A DNA stretch of 64,000 nt from Corbicula japonica (Eukaryota > Mollusca > Bivalvia > Venerida > Cyrenidae), in NCBI GenBank assembly GCA_038501625.1, contig JAZAYU010001128.1, forward strand, positions 19,044 to 83,043. Reading direction: 5' to 3'. Made by a program: the position numbers and the translations under genes. Shown here piece after piece: positions 10,753-22,600 of this stretch. Positions within the stretch are counted from its first letter, which is position 1, and each line of letters starts with the position of its first letter. The notes beneath the pieces were generated by a model. It saw only the letters and a program-made list of their open reading frames with translations, did not search any database and was not told the origin of the DNA.

Positions 10753-11690
10753 TTAAGGAAAGAGGTGGTATCCTACTTCGCTGACGGCGGTCTTTAGCAA
10801 TACGTCGGGACGCTCTTCTCTAGTATGAAGATTCGTGGTATATATGTCCTGTAAAGATGCGACACGGAATTCTGAATTCTTAGAACAAATACAAGAATGA
10901 TGATTCTTGTTGATTCTCGTATCCATATCCGGGTACAATCTGCATTCATTACTGTAGAGAAGCTTTTGACAGAACGCACATTTTACATTCGGCTTAGAAT
11001 GAGAATTTGCAGTTAGTTTTCTTTTATATGCCTTGATGTAAAAGATAGCAGTAGGTTGACAGGCTTCCATTGACGTTCTTACATTCGGGTTCCAGATTCC
11101 AGATTCAAGAGTATTGATTTTTTGTTGATCGTGCGTCATGTCAGTAGCTACTTTTGTATTCACTCGCAAGATTCTTTTGTATGTCTGTTAGTAATTTGTC
11201 TAGAATGATTGGAACGGGCAGATTTCCGAATAAATCTTGGCATTGTCATATTGAATCGAGTGCGAAAATATATGTTTTCATTTGGTCATGAAACTGTCTA
11301 GGACTTGTAATTATTGTGGATGTTGGAAAAGGCAAGTTTAACAACGCTTGCATTATTGCATAACTAATTCTTTGCTGCTGTCCATATCTATCTTTCAATA
11401 ATTTAACGGCCCTTAGTAGGTCGCATTTATCGATGCAAATCCCGAAACTGTCATGGCGGTTGGACCTTTAAACTTTTCTTATTAATAAGATAGCTGAATT
11501 TGTGAACGTCCGTCAAGTTCACATTTAGATGGATAGTAGACTAAAACTAGTCCCAAAACGACTGCCACTGTAGCAAATCTCGTTTAAATGTAGGTGGAGA
11601 CAATTTTCGCAACCTGCTTAATTGGGAAGCATTTGGATAATATGCTAGAAGGTAACAGTTGGAATTAGTTGTAGGCTTTTTTGTGCTGCT
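10753..11690 (-). mobile_element. BEL/Pao retrotransposon gag and protease-start remnant
   Basis: Minus-strand frames give the DUF1759-type gag signature: LPTFKRDLLQWQSFWD, then TIHLNVNLTDVHKFSYL, LRAVKLLKDRYGQQQRISYA, and LDKLLTDIQKNLASEY. Next comes a zinc-knuckle-like stretch, VKCAFCQKLLYSNECRLYP, and VLLKTAVSEVG, which resembles the segment leading into the aspartic protease. Stops and frame changes break it and no LTR was found, so it is a dead fragment. Confidence 0.72.
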
Positions 11691-12210
11691 GGCAAGTAAT
11701 TGTTATGGTGTTATTTCTATGTGTTTAGATCTCTTATATCTCAACTTAATGTTCAGGGAATACTCGTCTGTCTTCAGATTTTTCAATTTTCAATAATTTT
11801 CTTCTCATTAATGGATTCGATAGCGCTTTCCATTTTTCAACTGATTCGACTGAACCTTCAAAGTCCGTCGAGCGATTTTTATCTCTTGCCAGCTCTAATT
11901 TCTCGAAGAAACGATCAAGTATGCGTCATTTTGAGTCATGTTGTATCTTTACTATCTGAAGATTCATGTTTCTTTCCTCACGGCAAAAAATGCCAATTTA
12001 CCACTGAAGCTTCCCAGGCGGTCGCCCTTAATGTTTTCATTTTCGTTAATTGTTTGTGGTGCATTTTAGAAATCGAATTTGATGAGCCCGTGCACTCCTT
12101 TCTTGTCTACTTTTTGCATGCTTGTGTGTGTGTTGGTGTGTGTGTGTGGGGGGGGGGGGCTTTGTTGTGCATATGCCACTTTTTATGCCACTTTTTTTCT
12201 ATAGCCAATG
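11691..12210. other. Probable continuation of the BEL/Pao remnant and a GT/G tract
   Basis: The plus-strand ORF of 209 codons at 11700-12329 has no domain. Its antisense reads as charged gag-like sequence (EKWKALSNPLMRRKLLKIEK), plausibly the gag N-terminal region. A (GT)n run followed by eleven G lies at 12123-12160. Confidence 0.4.
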
Positions 12211-12211
12211 T

Positions 12212-12280
12212 AAAACCTCCGTGGTCTAGCGGTTATTGCGTCAACCTACGGAAACTGATTTTGAGTCCCAATAGATATCT
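12212..12280 (+). repeat. Degenerate tRNA-derived SINE head
   Basis: The phrase tggtctagcggttattgcg gives a good A box (TGGTCTAGCGG), but the B box region (ttttgagtccc) is decayed. It fits a tRNA-derived SINE remnant rather than a functional tRNA. Confidence 0.5.
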
Positions 12281-12726
12281 GTTCCGAAAATGCCAGTTTG
12301 TGAGTTTAGGTAATGAAAGGTTTGGGTAAATAATTTAATTTTGTTGTCTAATAAGCCCGATTTGCCTAGTGATGACACTGTGATGAATAAATATTAGATT
12401 CTATTTCATATATGACCCTTGAATGTGTAATCTTCGTTATTGTTTTCAGCTAAGAATTGTGTCTTTATTAAACATAAAAGGGTTAGGTTTATGGTTATAA
12501 ATCCTATGTGTTCACCTACTTTTGCAAATTAAATTTTAGAGAACATACGTTTTTCCTTTCGTTTCTCATTTTCAATTACCAAAATGTATAATCGCTTTAA
12601 TTTCATCTAGCGCACGAAATTGGTCTTAAAAATTGAACTTTAACCTAAAATATAACATAACCAGCTACAGCTAAACCACTGTTTAATTTTAAGACATTGC
12701 AATTATGTCCAAAACATTTCATATAA

Positions 12727-13070
12727 CAGAGTATTATGTGAAGTGAGAAATTTAATTTCTAATCGATGACCACCTACAAACACATATTTTTTCTATGGTG
12801 CCCGATGACGTTATCAGTTTTAAAAAAATAATTCATATCAACGTCAGTGCGCGATCGGAAAGAAAGAGGCACATTACTGGAAATATTTCACGAAAGGATT
12901 GAAAAACTACAGAGCAAAGTAACAACGACAACAGAGGTAAGCTGTTTAATATGATTTATTATAACAAAAAAAATGGGATACAGTAACAACAAATAGGAAG
13001 AACATTTACCACCAAAGAAAAATATGAATTCTCGGTTTGATGCCATTTTCTCACTTCACATAATACTCTG
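12727..13070. mobile_element. 344-bp MITE with ~24-bp TIRs (hAT-like ends)
   Basis: The ends are CAGAGTATTATGTGAAGTGA and the complementary tcacttcacataatactctg, giving near-perfect inverted repeats. The 8 bp on either side (tcatataa and atatataa) are similar, consistent with the 8-bp target duplication and CAGRG-type termini of hAT elements. It has no transposase. Confidence 0.7.
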
Positions 13071-13109
13071 ATATATAAACTCAAGCTTATAACAACAATT
13101 CAAATTTGT

Positions 13110-13205
13110 TTTTGAACGTGTTTGTTCACATCAGAACCTGTTGGGGCAAGCGTGAGGATGGTGCAGCTTAGACCCTGGTTGAACCAGTTGAATTTGTTTT
13201 GCCAA
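13110..13205 (-). repeat. Family A fragment
   Basis: Contains cagaacctgttggggcaag and accctggttgaaccagt, the inverted middle part of family A. Confidence 0.6.
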
Positions 13206-13246
13206 TTATAGCCCCGGTATGGCAACCAAACAGGCTATTATTTTCG

Positions 13247-14032
13247 TTAAGGTAAGACCTGTGTAATAGGCACTATTAAGAATCCAATATCTGATTATAT
13301 TTTCATCAACTGCTTCATACCACTGACTTGTATGCAAAATTTTAATGATTTTCACCGTGTAGTTTTTTAGATTTTTAGTTTTTTTATTTAAAAAGTGAGA
13401 AAAAAACGTGAAAGTATCCAATTTCTTTAATCGGTGACAAAATTTTTTGTTATTGATAAATTCAACCCTATTTTTTTTACAGTTTATCCAAAATATGTTA
13501 TAGTTTACTAAACCAATTAAAGATATAATATATAAATTCAGAATTTATCTTAAAATGACATTTTTTGACCAAATAAATTTTAAAAATGCATTTTTTATAT
13601 TTCACGAGACTAAATTAATGAAAATTGTGCAAAATCCTGATTGGTGCAATATACCAAACTTTACCATTTTTAACTATATACGTTAAACAAAATTTAAACA
13701 AAATTTCAGAGAAGTTTACCGTCCAGTTTTAGAAATTTTCAAATTGATTACTTGAATAAACACTATTCTGATAGCGAAAACCCCTTTAATCTTGATTATT
13801 TTGCTTATTTTAGTTTAAATCATGAGAATTTTATATTCAATGACAGAATTACACAGGAAAAAAAGAAATATGCCAATTATTTAAGCTCTAGGCTTACAAA
13901 AAAAATAGCTTCCAGTGGGATTTGAACCCTGGTCCTCTTGCATGATAGAAATCTATGCTAATTTACTAGTATAGTTTCCTCCCTTGGATACTCTTCTGAA
14001 TATAGGTATTCATTACACAGGTCTTACCTTAA
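13247..14032. mobile_element. TTAA-flanked TIR element of ~778 bp carrying a tRNA-like sequence
   Basis: GGTAAGACCTGTGTAAT at 13251 and its exact complement ATTACACAGGTCTTACC ending at 14028 are perfect terminal inverted repeats. Both are flanked by TTAA. TTAA target duplication is typical of piggyBac and Kolobok. There is no transposase, so it is non-autonomous. A tRNA-like B box lies inside, near the right end. Confidence 0.72.
13913..13992 (-). repeat. tRNA-like sequence inside the TTAA element
   Basis: The minus strand reads a B box (GGTTCAAATCC) and an upstream A-box-like TAGTAAATTAG, spaced as in a tRNA. The acceptor ends pair only partly. It is a SINE head or tRNA pseudogene carried within the transposon. 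Confidence 0.55.
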
Positions 14033-14474
14033 TAGTTGTTTCGTTTCCGAAACTGATGATAGCACCACAAGTCCTCTTTCCACTCTATCTTTTTACTATG
14101 AGTGGAGATTCTGTTTACTGAATGTTGCTACTAATGATATGGACATGCAAAGTTTTCATATTCTTTAAAAGCAACTTCATTAAAATCTCTCACAGAATAA
14201 TACAGATATTACATGATGATACATCTTTGCATGCAATTAAGAATACTGGTATCGTTGTTTGCATACCTTAAAAAATGTTATGTAGGCAAAGACAATGTAC
14301 ATTTATTCTTACGGTTATAATGACATCTTGGAAACAAAAGCATATCGATAACATATCATTTCCCACTTGAAGTTATAAGTCTTAAATAAATAATAAATTA
14401 AATAAATAAGAAGTCAATTCACAAATTAAATTGAATGACGGAAGGCACATACCTTTTCCTTCTATTTACAAGTG

Positions 14475-15412
14475 CTAAGACAAGCAGATACTTTTTTGAA
14501 TTGTAATTCTATTGTTAGATAATACACAGTTAACAGAAGAACAATCTGTAATAATTCTGTCTAAGAAGCGTTGTCTTTGTCTCTCGAAACGTTTCAAAAA
14601 AGCTTCGGATGCCGCAACTCGTCGTCGTTTATCTTCGTCGCTAAGTAGTCGCGGGACCCATCGTGCACACACCTTTCGCTGGTTAAGATCATTCGTTACA
14701 ATATTGTAAGCCTTGCCCACGCTAACATAAGTCATTTCCGCTATTTCTTGTACTGTTCTCCGCCGATCACTTCTCAGAATGTCTCTTATTCGATCGTTTA
14801 TTTTCCCGCTAACAGAAGGACGACCCGAACGTTTCCGGTCATTGACGTCTTCATCACCTTCGCTGAATCGCTTGTCCCAATCAAAAACAATAGTGCGAGT
14901 TACTTTTGCTGTTTTGTCACTTTTCAAAAACTTTAATGTGTCCGTAGACGTCATCCTCACTTTTACGCAATGTTTAATAATTGCTCGTTGCTCCGTGGAT
15001 TTTGACGTTGGCGTCAAGTGTGTTGCAGCACTATTCAACCCGTCGGCGTTCATCATGAAGTTTGAACTGGTTGTTTATCATAGAAACGTTAAACTTTGCA
15101 TAATTGACGTCAGATAGATGACGTAACGTCATGCCGATTTTAAGCGCGCTAATAAGCATATTCACGATTTTAATAAAGTCGGTATAACAAGAAACATTTG
15201 CTATAATTACGTTGCGTCAAACTGCTCCGTGACGCGTTAGTGTGATAACCATAGCAACAGACAGGATGGAGTAGGGTTGAAAATATACAAAAATAACAAA
15301 TATACTAAATTTGTTATACTTTTCTTCACATATTGATCAAGTTTCTACGCAATATAAACAATAATAAGATTTTTACAACCAGAGTCCGGAAATTTTATGA
15401 ATGACCCTCGTA
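14475..15412 (-). mobile_element. Mariner element relic, 3'-truncated
   Basis: The frame from 15056 encodes a mariner transposase N-terminus. A helix-turn-helix region (EQRAIIKHCVKVRMTSTDTL) is followed by VFDWDKRFSEGDEDVNDRKR and SGRPSV, then a second helix-turn-helix and KVCARWVPRLLSDEDKRRRV. The catalytic domain is lost after FLDRIITDCSS, where the first aspartate block of the DD34D triad should be, and the rest is absent. The outer end at 15412 reads, on the minus strand, TACGAGGGTCATTCATAAAA, a mariner-type terminus. No opposite TIR was found near 14475. Confidence 0.82.
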
Positions 15413-15880
15413 AAAGATATTATTTTATTTGAATATGCTAACTTTTCCGTTTTTAGATGGGAATGTCCCTTGGGGTTCCTTACGGAGTTAATATCTCACA
15501 GCTTTTTTAGAGTTTGTTATGGAGTTAAAGCTTTTAACAAACGTAATCTTTACATAACAGAAAATCTTTAAAACAAGGTTATCGGTATCGCACATTAAGG
15601 AAACCTTGTTTTCATGTATCATTGCCAAAACCAAGATTAAATGCAAAAAAAAAAACAGATGCAGTTTCAAATCGCTATTGCAACAAGACGTTCACAGACA
15701 GACTTTTTATAGAGACTTATTTTATAAACTTAAGGAAATAAAATGCAATATTATTTTGTCCACGTTATTCGTAAAAACTATCTGTAAATTCAAAAAAAGG
15801 TTACCAACATGATACAACTTCTGCAGGCTCGGTGATTTACCCATCTGCAGTTGATTATTTTGCTTACATTTGTGATTGCA
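15413..15880. other. AT-rich intergenic stretch, nothing recognised
   Basis: Short ORFs only, with no domain or splice pattern. A run of ten A lies at 15645-15654. Confidence 0.5.
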
Positions 15881-15884
15881 ATAC

Positions 15885-16225
15885 CGTGGCAGGGGTTTAT
15901 GAAGGGTTTGGGGAAATCTTGTTAAATAATCTTCTCTAAGAAACACTATTTGCTTCGTTTATCCCTGTCATCTTGTTTTTGCTGATTTGACTCAAGGACT
16001 ATTTTCTCGGTAAAATCATTAAGAATCCGCCTTTTAGCCTGACATTGTGTTTAGCTTTTTATGGTTTGTATGTTTGTGTGCTTTTGCATGCAACATTGTC
16101 AACTAATGGGTGCGTTGATTTTTTTTTCACCAAGACAACTTGAGAACCTGTAGGGGCATGTGTGAGGTTGGTTCACCCTAGAATCTGGTTTAAATCCTCA
16201 GAGGCAATTTTGATATACAGAAACA
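15885..16225 (-). repeat. Dispersed family A, inverted partial copy
   Basis: The phrases ttttgcatgcaacattgtc, caccaagacaacttgagaac and agaatctggtttaaatcct follow the reverse order of the family A consensus. The end with gtttatgaagggtt lies at ~15895. Confidence 0.7.
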
Positions 16226-16258
16226 ACAAAGTTAAATGCCAACACTGGTATAATCATA

Positions 16259-16440
16259 TACAGTGAAACCTGCCTTAGCAGCCACCTGCGAATAGCAACC
16301 ACCTGTCTTAAACAGCCAGTTTGAATATTGCCTAAACTGACATTTTGTTCTAAGTTTTTATTGTCTTTAACAGCCACCCGTCTTCAGCAGCCACTTTTTG
16401 TCACTCCCTTGGGTGACTGCTAAATATAGATTTGACTGTA
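16259..16440. mobile_element. ~180-bp MITE with TACAGT termini
   Basis: The left end tacagtgaaacctgccttag and the right end, read on the complement as tacagtcaaatctatattta, form imperfect TIRs with TA at both borders. The interior repeats 'cagccac' (cagccacctgcg, cagccacccgtc, cagccactttt). No coding capacity. Confidence 0.65.
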
Positions 16441-17985
16441 AACAATAATGATGTGGGTCTTTTTGTCAAATAACTGTAAAATATTTGATATTACAACATT
16501 TTTAAACATTCTTTAAACGGTCCCGTGCTGTATGAGTACAGTATATATACTCAGATGCTATGACATACACAATGCTGGTGTGTTAAGTTTTTTTGAGTTT
16601 TTTTTTAATTTTTGAACATGATTCGATAATGTCAACATTAATTAATTTCAAAAATACATTTCTATCATGTTTAGGCTGGCATAAAGCGAAGCAAGTTTAG
16701 CATAAGGAAATACGTATACGTCTGAGTTAGTTACGAGGAAATATTCTACCAGTCCATATACTTTGGTACAGTATTTTGAAATTCAATGTCTCTTAAAACC
16801 TTTTAATGCCTTTGTTGTAAATTACAGACTAAGAGCATTTAAGCTGATTTCGATGACAAGTCGCTTGATTTATTGTATGGTTGTGCATTAAAACATAAAT
16901 AGTCTCTATTTACAAACTCTCCATGAAGATATATAAAACACTACTTTATTGCATTACATTATCAGAATACCGCTAGGTTAAATATTTGAATTGCAAATGG
17001 AAACAGGAATGATTTCAATCACTATAATAATTATGAAGCTGGGTAACCTTCCTGCATGATCACTCGGGTAATACAATTAAACAATGGGTTTTATAACTTA
17101 TGCATACGATGAAATACGTGTGCAAGCAAGGACTTAACTTTAGATGAAAATTCAATATTCAATAAATTACTGTTAAATAAGGATAGACTGTATACTTACA
17201 TAAAATGTGTGGTTTTAATGCAAATGCATTTTATACCCAAATTGCGTGACCAATAATCCGTATAAAACAATTCTCGTATTTTGAATGTTAAGTTCCCGAA
17301 CTTGAAAGGGTTGAATCTAAAATAATAATTTAAAATTTAAATATCGTAATCACTAGTGAATTGGCATTTGCAAAACTAATAACCCGTTGAAGCAATAATT
17401 GTATATTGAATTGAAAGAGGTTTTAATTAACTAAGTGTTGAGTGTTAATTTGCAGTTCAATACGACCCCGCTGATAAAAGAACTAGTAGCTTACAACAAG
17501 CGTTACATTGTATGTGTTTATTTTCATAGAATTTTAACAAGGATATTTCTGACAAATGTCCTGATGGTGTGAATGTTACAGTTCGCAAAATTAAGAAACT
17601 GACTATCAGATCGGTAGCGGAGAGGAATCGGACCGTAAATCAATCCCAGTATGAGCGAAATCTAGTGGTATCGACTTAGAAACGGAATGGAATCGAAACG
17701 AATCCCTTTTGGCGTTTGGTTCGCTAGAAGTGAAACGACCGGAGGGGTTTTGAACTGAAAGCTATTATTTATAGTTTATCTGTTATGAGTAGTGCAAGTA
17801 GCGATACGAATCACTTCACCAATTCTTTAAACCCATATAATTTATTCAGACATGTTGTCGTTTACAAACGTACACCACTTTGTCCTACGGTTGACTGATA
17901 CTAGTTTTTTTTAATTAAATCGTCAATATGATATGATATTAACACAAGTGCGAAATTGAAAATCTAATAACATATACAGTACTTG
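16441..17985. other. AT-rich non-coding stretch
   Basis: No domain-bearing exon seen. At 17615-17715 there are words such as aatcggacc and ggaatggaatcgaaacgaat, resembling the inner part of the TIR element at 31259, so a decayed relative may lie here. Confidence 0.4.
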
Positions 17986-17989
17986 GCTA

Positions 17990-18110
17990 GATGAAAAGTG
18001 AACTTGGAAAGTCACTGAACACGACACATATGAAACTATTTATGGCTCGGTTTGATTGAGCCTGTTCATGGACAGTAATGGATATGCATAGTACTGCCCA
18101 TGCCGCCTAT
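17990..18110 (+). repeat. Hairpin family C, copy 1
   Basis: Contains ggctcggtttgattgagcc, a short stem-loop (GGCTC/GAGCC), preceded by a gatgaaaagtgaacttggaa phrase and followed by cagtaatggatatgcat. Six other copies occur in the window. Confidence 0.75.
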
Positions 18111-18524
18111 CCCCGTATGAAAGCAACTCAATATTTAAAAAAATAAACAGTAGATTTCTGATCCATTCTAAACGATAACATTTAAGGAGGGTGAAAACGG
18201 AACCTTCAACATGCTGAATTTTCAGAACTATTCCATTTCATGCTCAGCGGCGTATGGTCCCCAGATAAAAAGCTTGAGTTTAGCCTAAAAGAGAAAACAA
18301 TGGGTGGAACTAAACAGAATTATAGCATGTTGACAGGGTATCTGAAAATATAAATCCTGCATATCGCAGACAACGTCCAAGGTGAAATTTAAAAAGCAAG
18401 AAATGAATCCTTGGTTGATTGGAGATACCCAAATCTATATCTAACGGCGCTGATTGAGTTTTACGGGGATGACTTTTACAGCCACCACACAGCATAGACA
18501 ACGCTACTGTGATATTGACATAGA

Positions 18525-18645
18525 TAAAAGGTGAACTTTGATAGCCACCGAACACGACATGAAATGTGAAAATATTGTAGGCTCGGTTTGATTGAGCCTG
18601 TTAATACATATAGAAAGAAATGGATATGCATATTACTGCCCAAAG
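18525..18645 (+). repeat. Hairpin family C, copy 2
   Basis: Same order: ataaaaggtgaactttgata, gccaccgaacacgacat, ggctcggtttgattgagcc, tggatatgcatattactgcc. It is a direct copy about 540 bp after copy 1. Confidence 0.75.
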
Positions 18646-19414
18646 ATTCGCAGAGCTATACTGACAAAACGATTAAAAACAACAACATTACTAAAGCAAT
18701 GTTAATTTATTGAGTTTTGATCTACTTCAAAGGTAAGCAGGGCTTTCTCTTCCGGTCAAATATAGATCACAATGAGTCAATAAGAACCCCAATATAACTT
18801 AATTCATATACATTTTAAGAAGCTAGTTTTATCTTCCCACGAAACTATTCCATTTTAGGACTTCATAGATGTTATAACAGTCATATCTGAATATTTACAA
18901 ATATATATGTGACAATTTATTAAAAGGAGAACTGTCAAATGCTGCAAAACAGGTACGTCACCATGTAAGCCTGGTTATTCGTAACCAGGTAAGCTTGGTT
19001 ACCACCAACGTTCCATAATCGCCCAGAAAACCAGGTACCATCGATGATTGTCCTGGCACCAGCTAACAGTGTTTGAATATGATACTCCTCCTGCATAGAA
19101 TGTTGATCGCGTTTATTGGACGTATTAAAAAGAGAAATGCTAATTTATTAATAAGAATATGCCTGTTTTCATTTCGATTAGCTGGCCTTATTTTCTATAG
19201 ATTATTTAATTTACTGAACAATATCACGGTTGTCATTTGTGCCACAGGCATTTGTCTTGAAACATATATACGAAAGTTGTGTTGCAAATTAAAGTTATGA
19301 AATTGCTTTGCGGCAGTTTACCAGTCTCTGTGGATACTGCATTGTGCAATCTGTAAAGAAAATTCAAATAAATGGAAACGAATAAATACGACGGATACTA
19401 CATATGGGACACCA

Positions 19415-19607
19415 ATGTCCGTAGAAGGACAGCTTTCAGCATCGCAGTGCTTGGCTAAATGTTCGGCTACGACAGGATGTGTATCCGCGAATGTTCACCG
19501 AGAAAATCTTCAGTGTGAACTATCAACCGATCATCCGCTGAACAGAAGCCTTTCGAAAAATCACCGACCTGGATGGTTGGTGTACTACACGTCAAACTAC
19601 ACCGAAG
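19415..19607 (+). CDS. PAN/apple-like exon
   Basis: The frame is open upstream to about 19303 and ends at GAAG|gttagt (phase 1). Cysteine spacing (CLAKC, then TTGC, then QCEL) fits a compact PAN module. The true 5' border may be an acceptor upstream (for example near 19318 or 19356), because the open frame before the ATG reads KWKRINTTDTTYGTPM, which looks coding. Confidence 0.68.
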
Positions 19608-22600
19608 GTTAGTGGTTAATATAATAGGATATATTTAGCTCACAAAGAATCTATGTCTGACGTTTCCTTCCATAATGTTTATGTGCTTGGATTGACGTAT
19701 CGCTACATCAGTTTGCATTGACTATAATTTACTTTAATTTAATTTTAACCATTGAACAACTTGTTCTCATTAAATAAGTTTGGAAACACCCGAGTGTAAT
19801 AATTACGTTTTTCCTAACATTGTCTAAAATCCGATAAGAATTCCGATTATATATTGTTTGTTCTTATGTCGGCATTGGGAATTAGATAAAGTCTCTTGTT
19901 TAAATCTGCTTATTATAAATTTGTATCGTTGAATCCACGTTATCTTTGACAGTGTCAAATTGTTGTTAGTGATTATTTGCATAAGTTTGTGGGTTTTTGT
20001 TTTCATTTCTGTATATAAAAGGTAAAAAAAAGTGTTTGTTTATAATAGTGTCAACCCTATTGAAAGGGCCAGCCATTTCTGACTCACAAGACACCTTTTT
20101 CTATTGCACTTGTACCTCCCGAATCCTATCCTTTTTATGCCAGGCACCAGGCAGGTAGGCATACGGTAACCATTCTTTAACTAGCTGGCGGCTCACCAAC
20201 CGGCCATATCAGAACGAACCCCTGGTGGGATTCGAACCTTCGACCTCCCGCTCCCAAGGCGGATGCCTTAACCACTAGGCCAGGGAGACGACCTGCAATA
20301 TTTTTTTTATTTGTCGTAATCGATGGTTTAATAGTTCCCTTTTCATCAATTGCAAATATAGACTTCATCCAGTTATTGATTTTAATGAGTCTCATGCAAA
20401 GATTGCAAAGTTTTTAATAAATAAGCATTACCCATTTTGAATGAGAGCAGCAAGTAAAATACGGTAAAATATTTCTTACAAAACAAGTATTTAAAAAACA
20501 TAGCAAGTATTTGTTTATGTTTTTCATTAAATTATATAGTTCTTGTAGCGACAAAAATGTTATTTCATTGTTTTGAAACTGTGGAATACCAATAATATTT
20601 TCACTGATTAGTCCGAATCACTTTTTGAGCTAATGGCCTCTCTCTTGGTATGCAATTGATGGCATGATGGTTCGTTTGAAAGTGATATACATTAAAACAA
20701 AATAAGATGTTGTTATTCAGTTTCTTTCGATAATAGTGATAGATAAGCTGTTTAAAAAAAGTCTTATGTGAATTTCAGAATTATAGTCTCTTGTTTAATC
20801 ATTTATGATTGAAAGTTAAGCGGCTATTGTTTTTATTGTTTTTTTTTGTTGTTTTTTTCTGGGGGGGTTCTCCACAGGAAACAAGAACACCAGTGTATCC
20901 AGTTCTTTATTGATCACTTTGTAAAGTAAACATAAAATAAAAATAACAATTGTTTGTATCAGCTAAATATCGATTTTTTGTCATTTGGGAACACCAGGAA
21001 ATGGCATTTTCACTCGTGGTAAGCCATATATCAGTTTCTGGAGCTCACTCGTGAAATAAAATTGATATTTCACTTAAACAAATCAATATCCTCTTTGTCT
21101 TGTTTAGAAAATATAAACATTCAAACTGTGCTCGACTTCTGGTTATTCTCATTGAAATTCATTTAAAACAATCAGGATCCAAAGCTTGTAAATGTATATG
21201 ACTGCATTTAATTATAAAAACAACAACATTTCATTGAACTTTAGTGAAATCGCAAAAATGGATACTATTTATGGCTAACGAATGTGCACAATCATTGTAT
21301 TAAAAGGATTGCTATCATTTAGGCCTCGCTCAATGAATAACGTTTTGCAACATTTATTGCCTGATAGATAAAGAAATAATACCTAATAGCATCATTTTTA
21401 GTTATAAATTATATCATATTGACCCAGCTATTCTCGTTTTTGCCCAGCTTAGTCTTCATATGCATTTCATGCTTTACATGTATTATGTTAATTAACAAAA
21501 AATTAATTATCAATTAAATTTGCATCAGCCATTTTATTTGGCAACGTGTAGTCGTATTGGCCCGAGTATCAATATGAATATACTTTGCCCAAATACAAGG
21601 CCAACAGGAATTCACTGAATTAATAACATTATAGTGCTGAATATGTACATATTATTACATTTATATATAATTAGAAATTTTACAATTTCAGAAAAGATAT
21701 CTCAATGGGTGCAGTCTGTCACAGCATTTTCATCAGAATATGCACCTGTTAGGTACGCATTATTCTTTTAACATACCAGTAATATATCCGAATTTATGTT
21801 TCTGTTTTTTATTTAATTGCAATTTTGCCATTCTCTTATGTTTGTGTCTGTGTATACTACCTGTGCAGTATTTTATATCTGCATTTATCGTGTGTTTGCG
21901 CTAAATATAATACATTTATTGATTATACGGTTGCATAATTTCACAAATATAATTGTAGAAACAACACTTTTTAAAAAGTATTCTATAACCTGATGTGGTA
22001 AAACGATTTCAAATGAAATCTTACAAATAAATTCAAAAAATGTGTGTTTTCGTAATGTAATTTTTGCTAGGACTCGAACCAGAAACCTTCAGATCGGTAG
22101 ACTAAGTTCGGCTTGTATACCAATACACTACAATTCACTGACAGCGATAAAACTTGCCAAAGGTTTACCTAAATTTGTGGTACCGATAACCCTATTTTAA
22201 AATTTTTTTCTGCTATGCAATGATCTCGTTCGTTGAATTTCTTAACATTGTACGTGCTCTAGAAAAGCGAACCAACTGTGAGATATAGACCAAAATAATT
22301 ATGTTGAGGACCATTACCGTCTACACTACGGAAACATTACAAGTTTAATAATGAAATTATCACATAATTTAGTAGTGACGAATCACTTTTCAATAGAAAT
22401 ATTAAGATCAAGAAAGTTCGCTTGCTTATCTAAAATATTTGCTTTATTAATTTGTAGTTCATTAGGATACATTTTTAACCAAAATTAGAGAATGGTTATT
22501 GTCTATATTCAACAAATCACCAAGGAACCTTGAGGTTTTGTTAAAGGCTGTAGAAATGTCATCTTGATGTTCGGTAAAAAGGGATAACTTTTTTTCATAA

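Noticed and set aside
11700..12329. 209-codon plus-strand ORF, the longest in the window
   Set aside because: It has no domain, includes a GT/poly-G tract and a tRNA-like segment, and its antisense reads as retrotransposon gag-like sequence.
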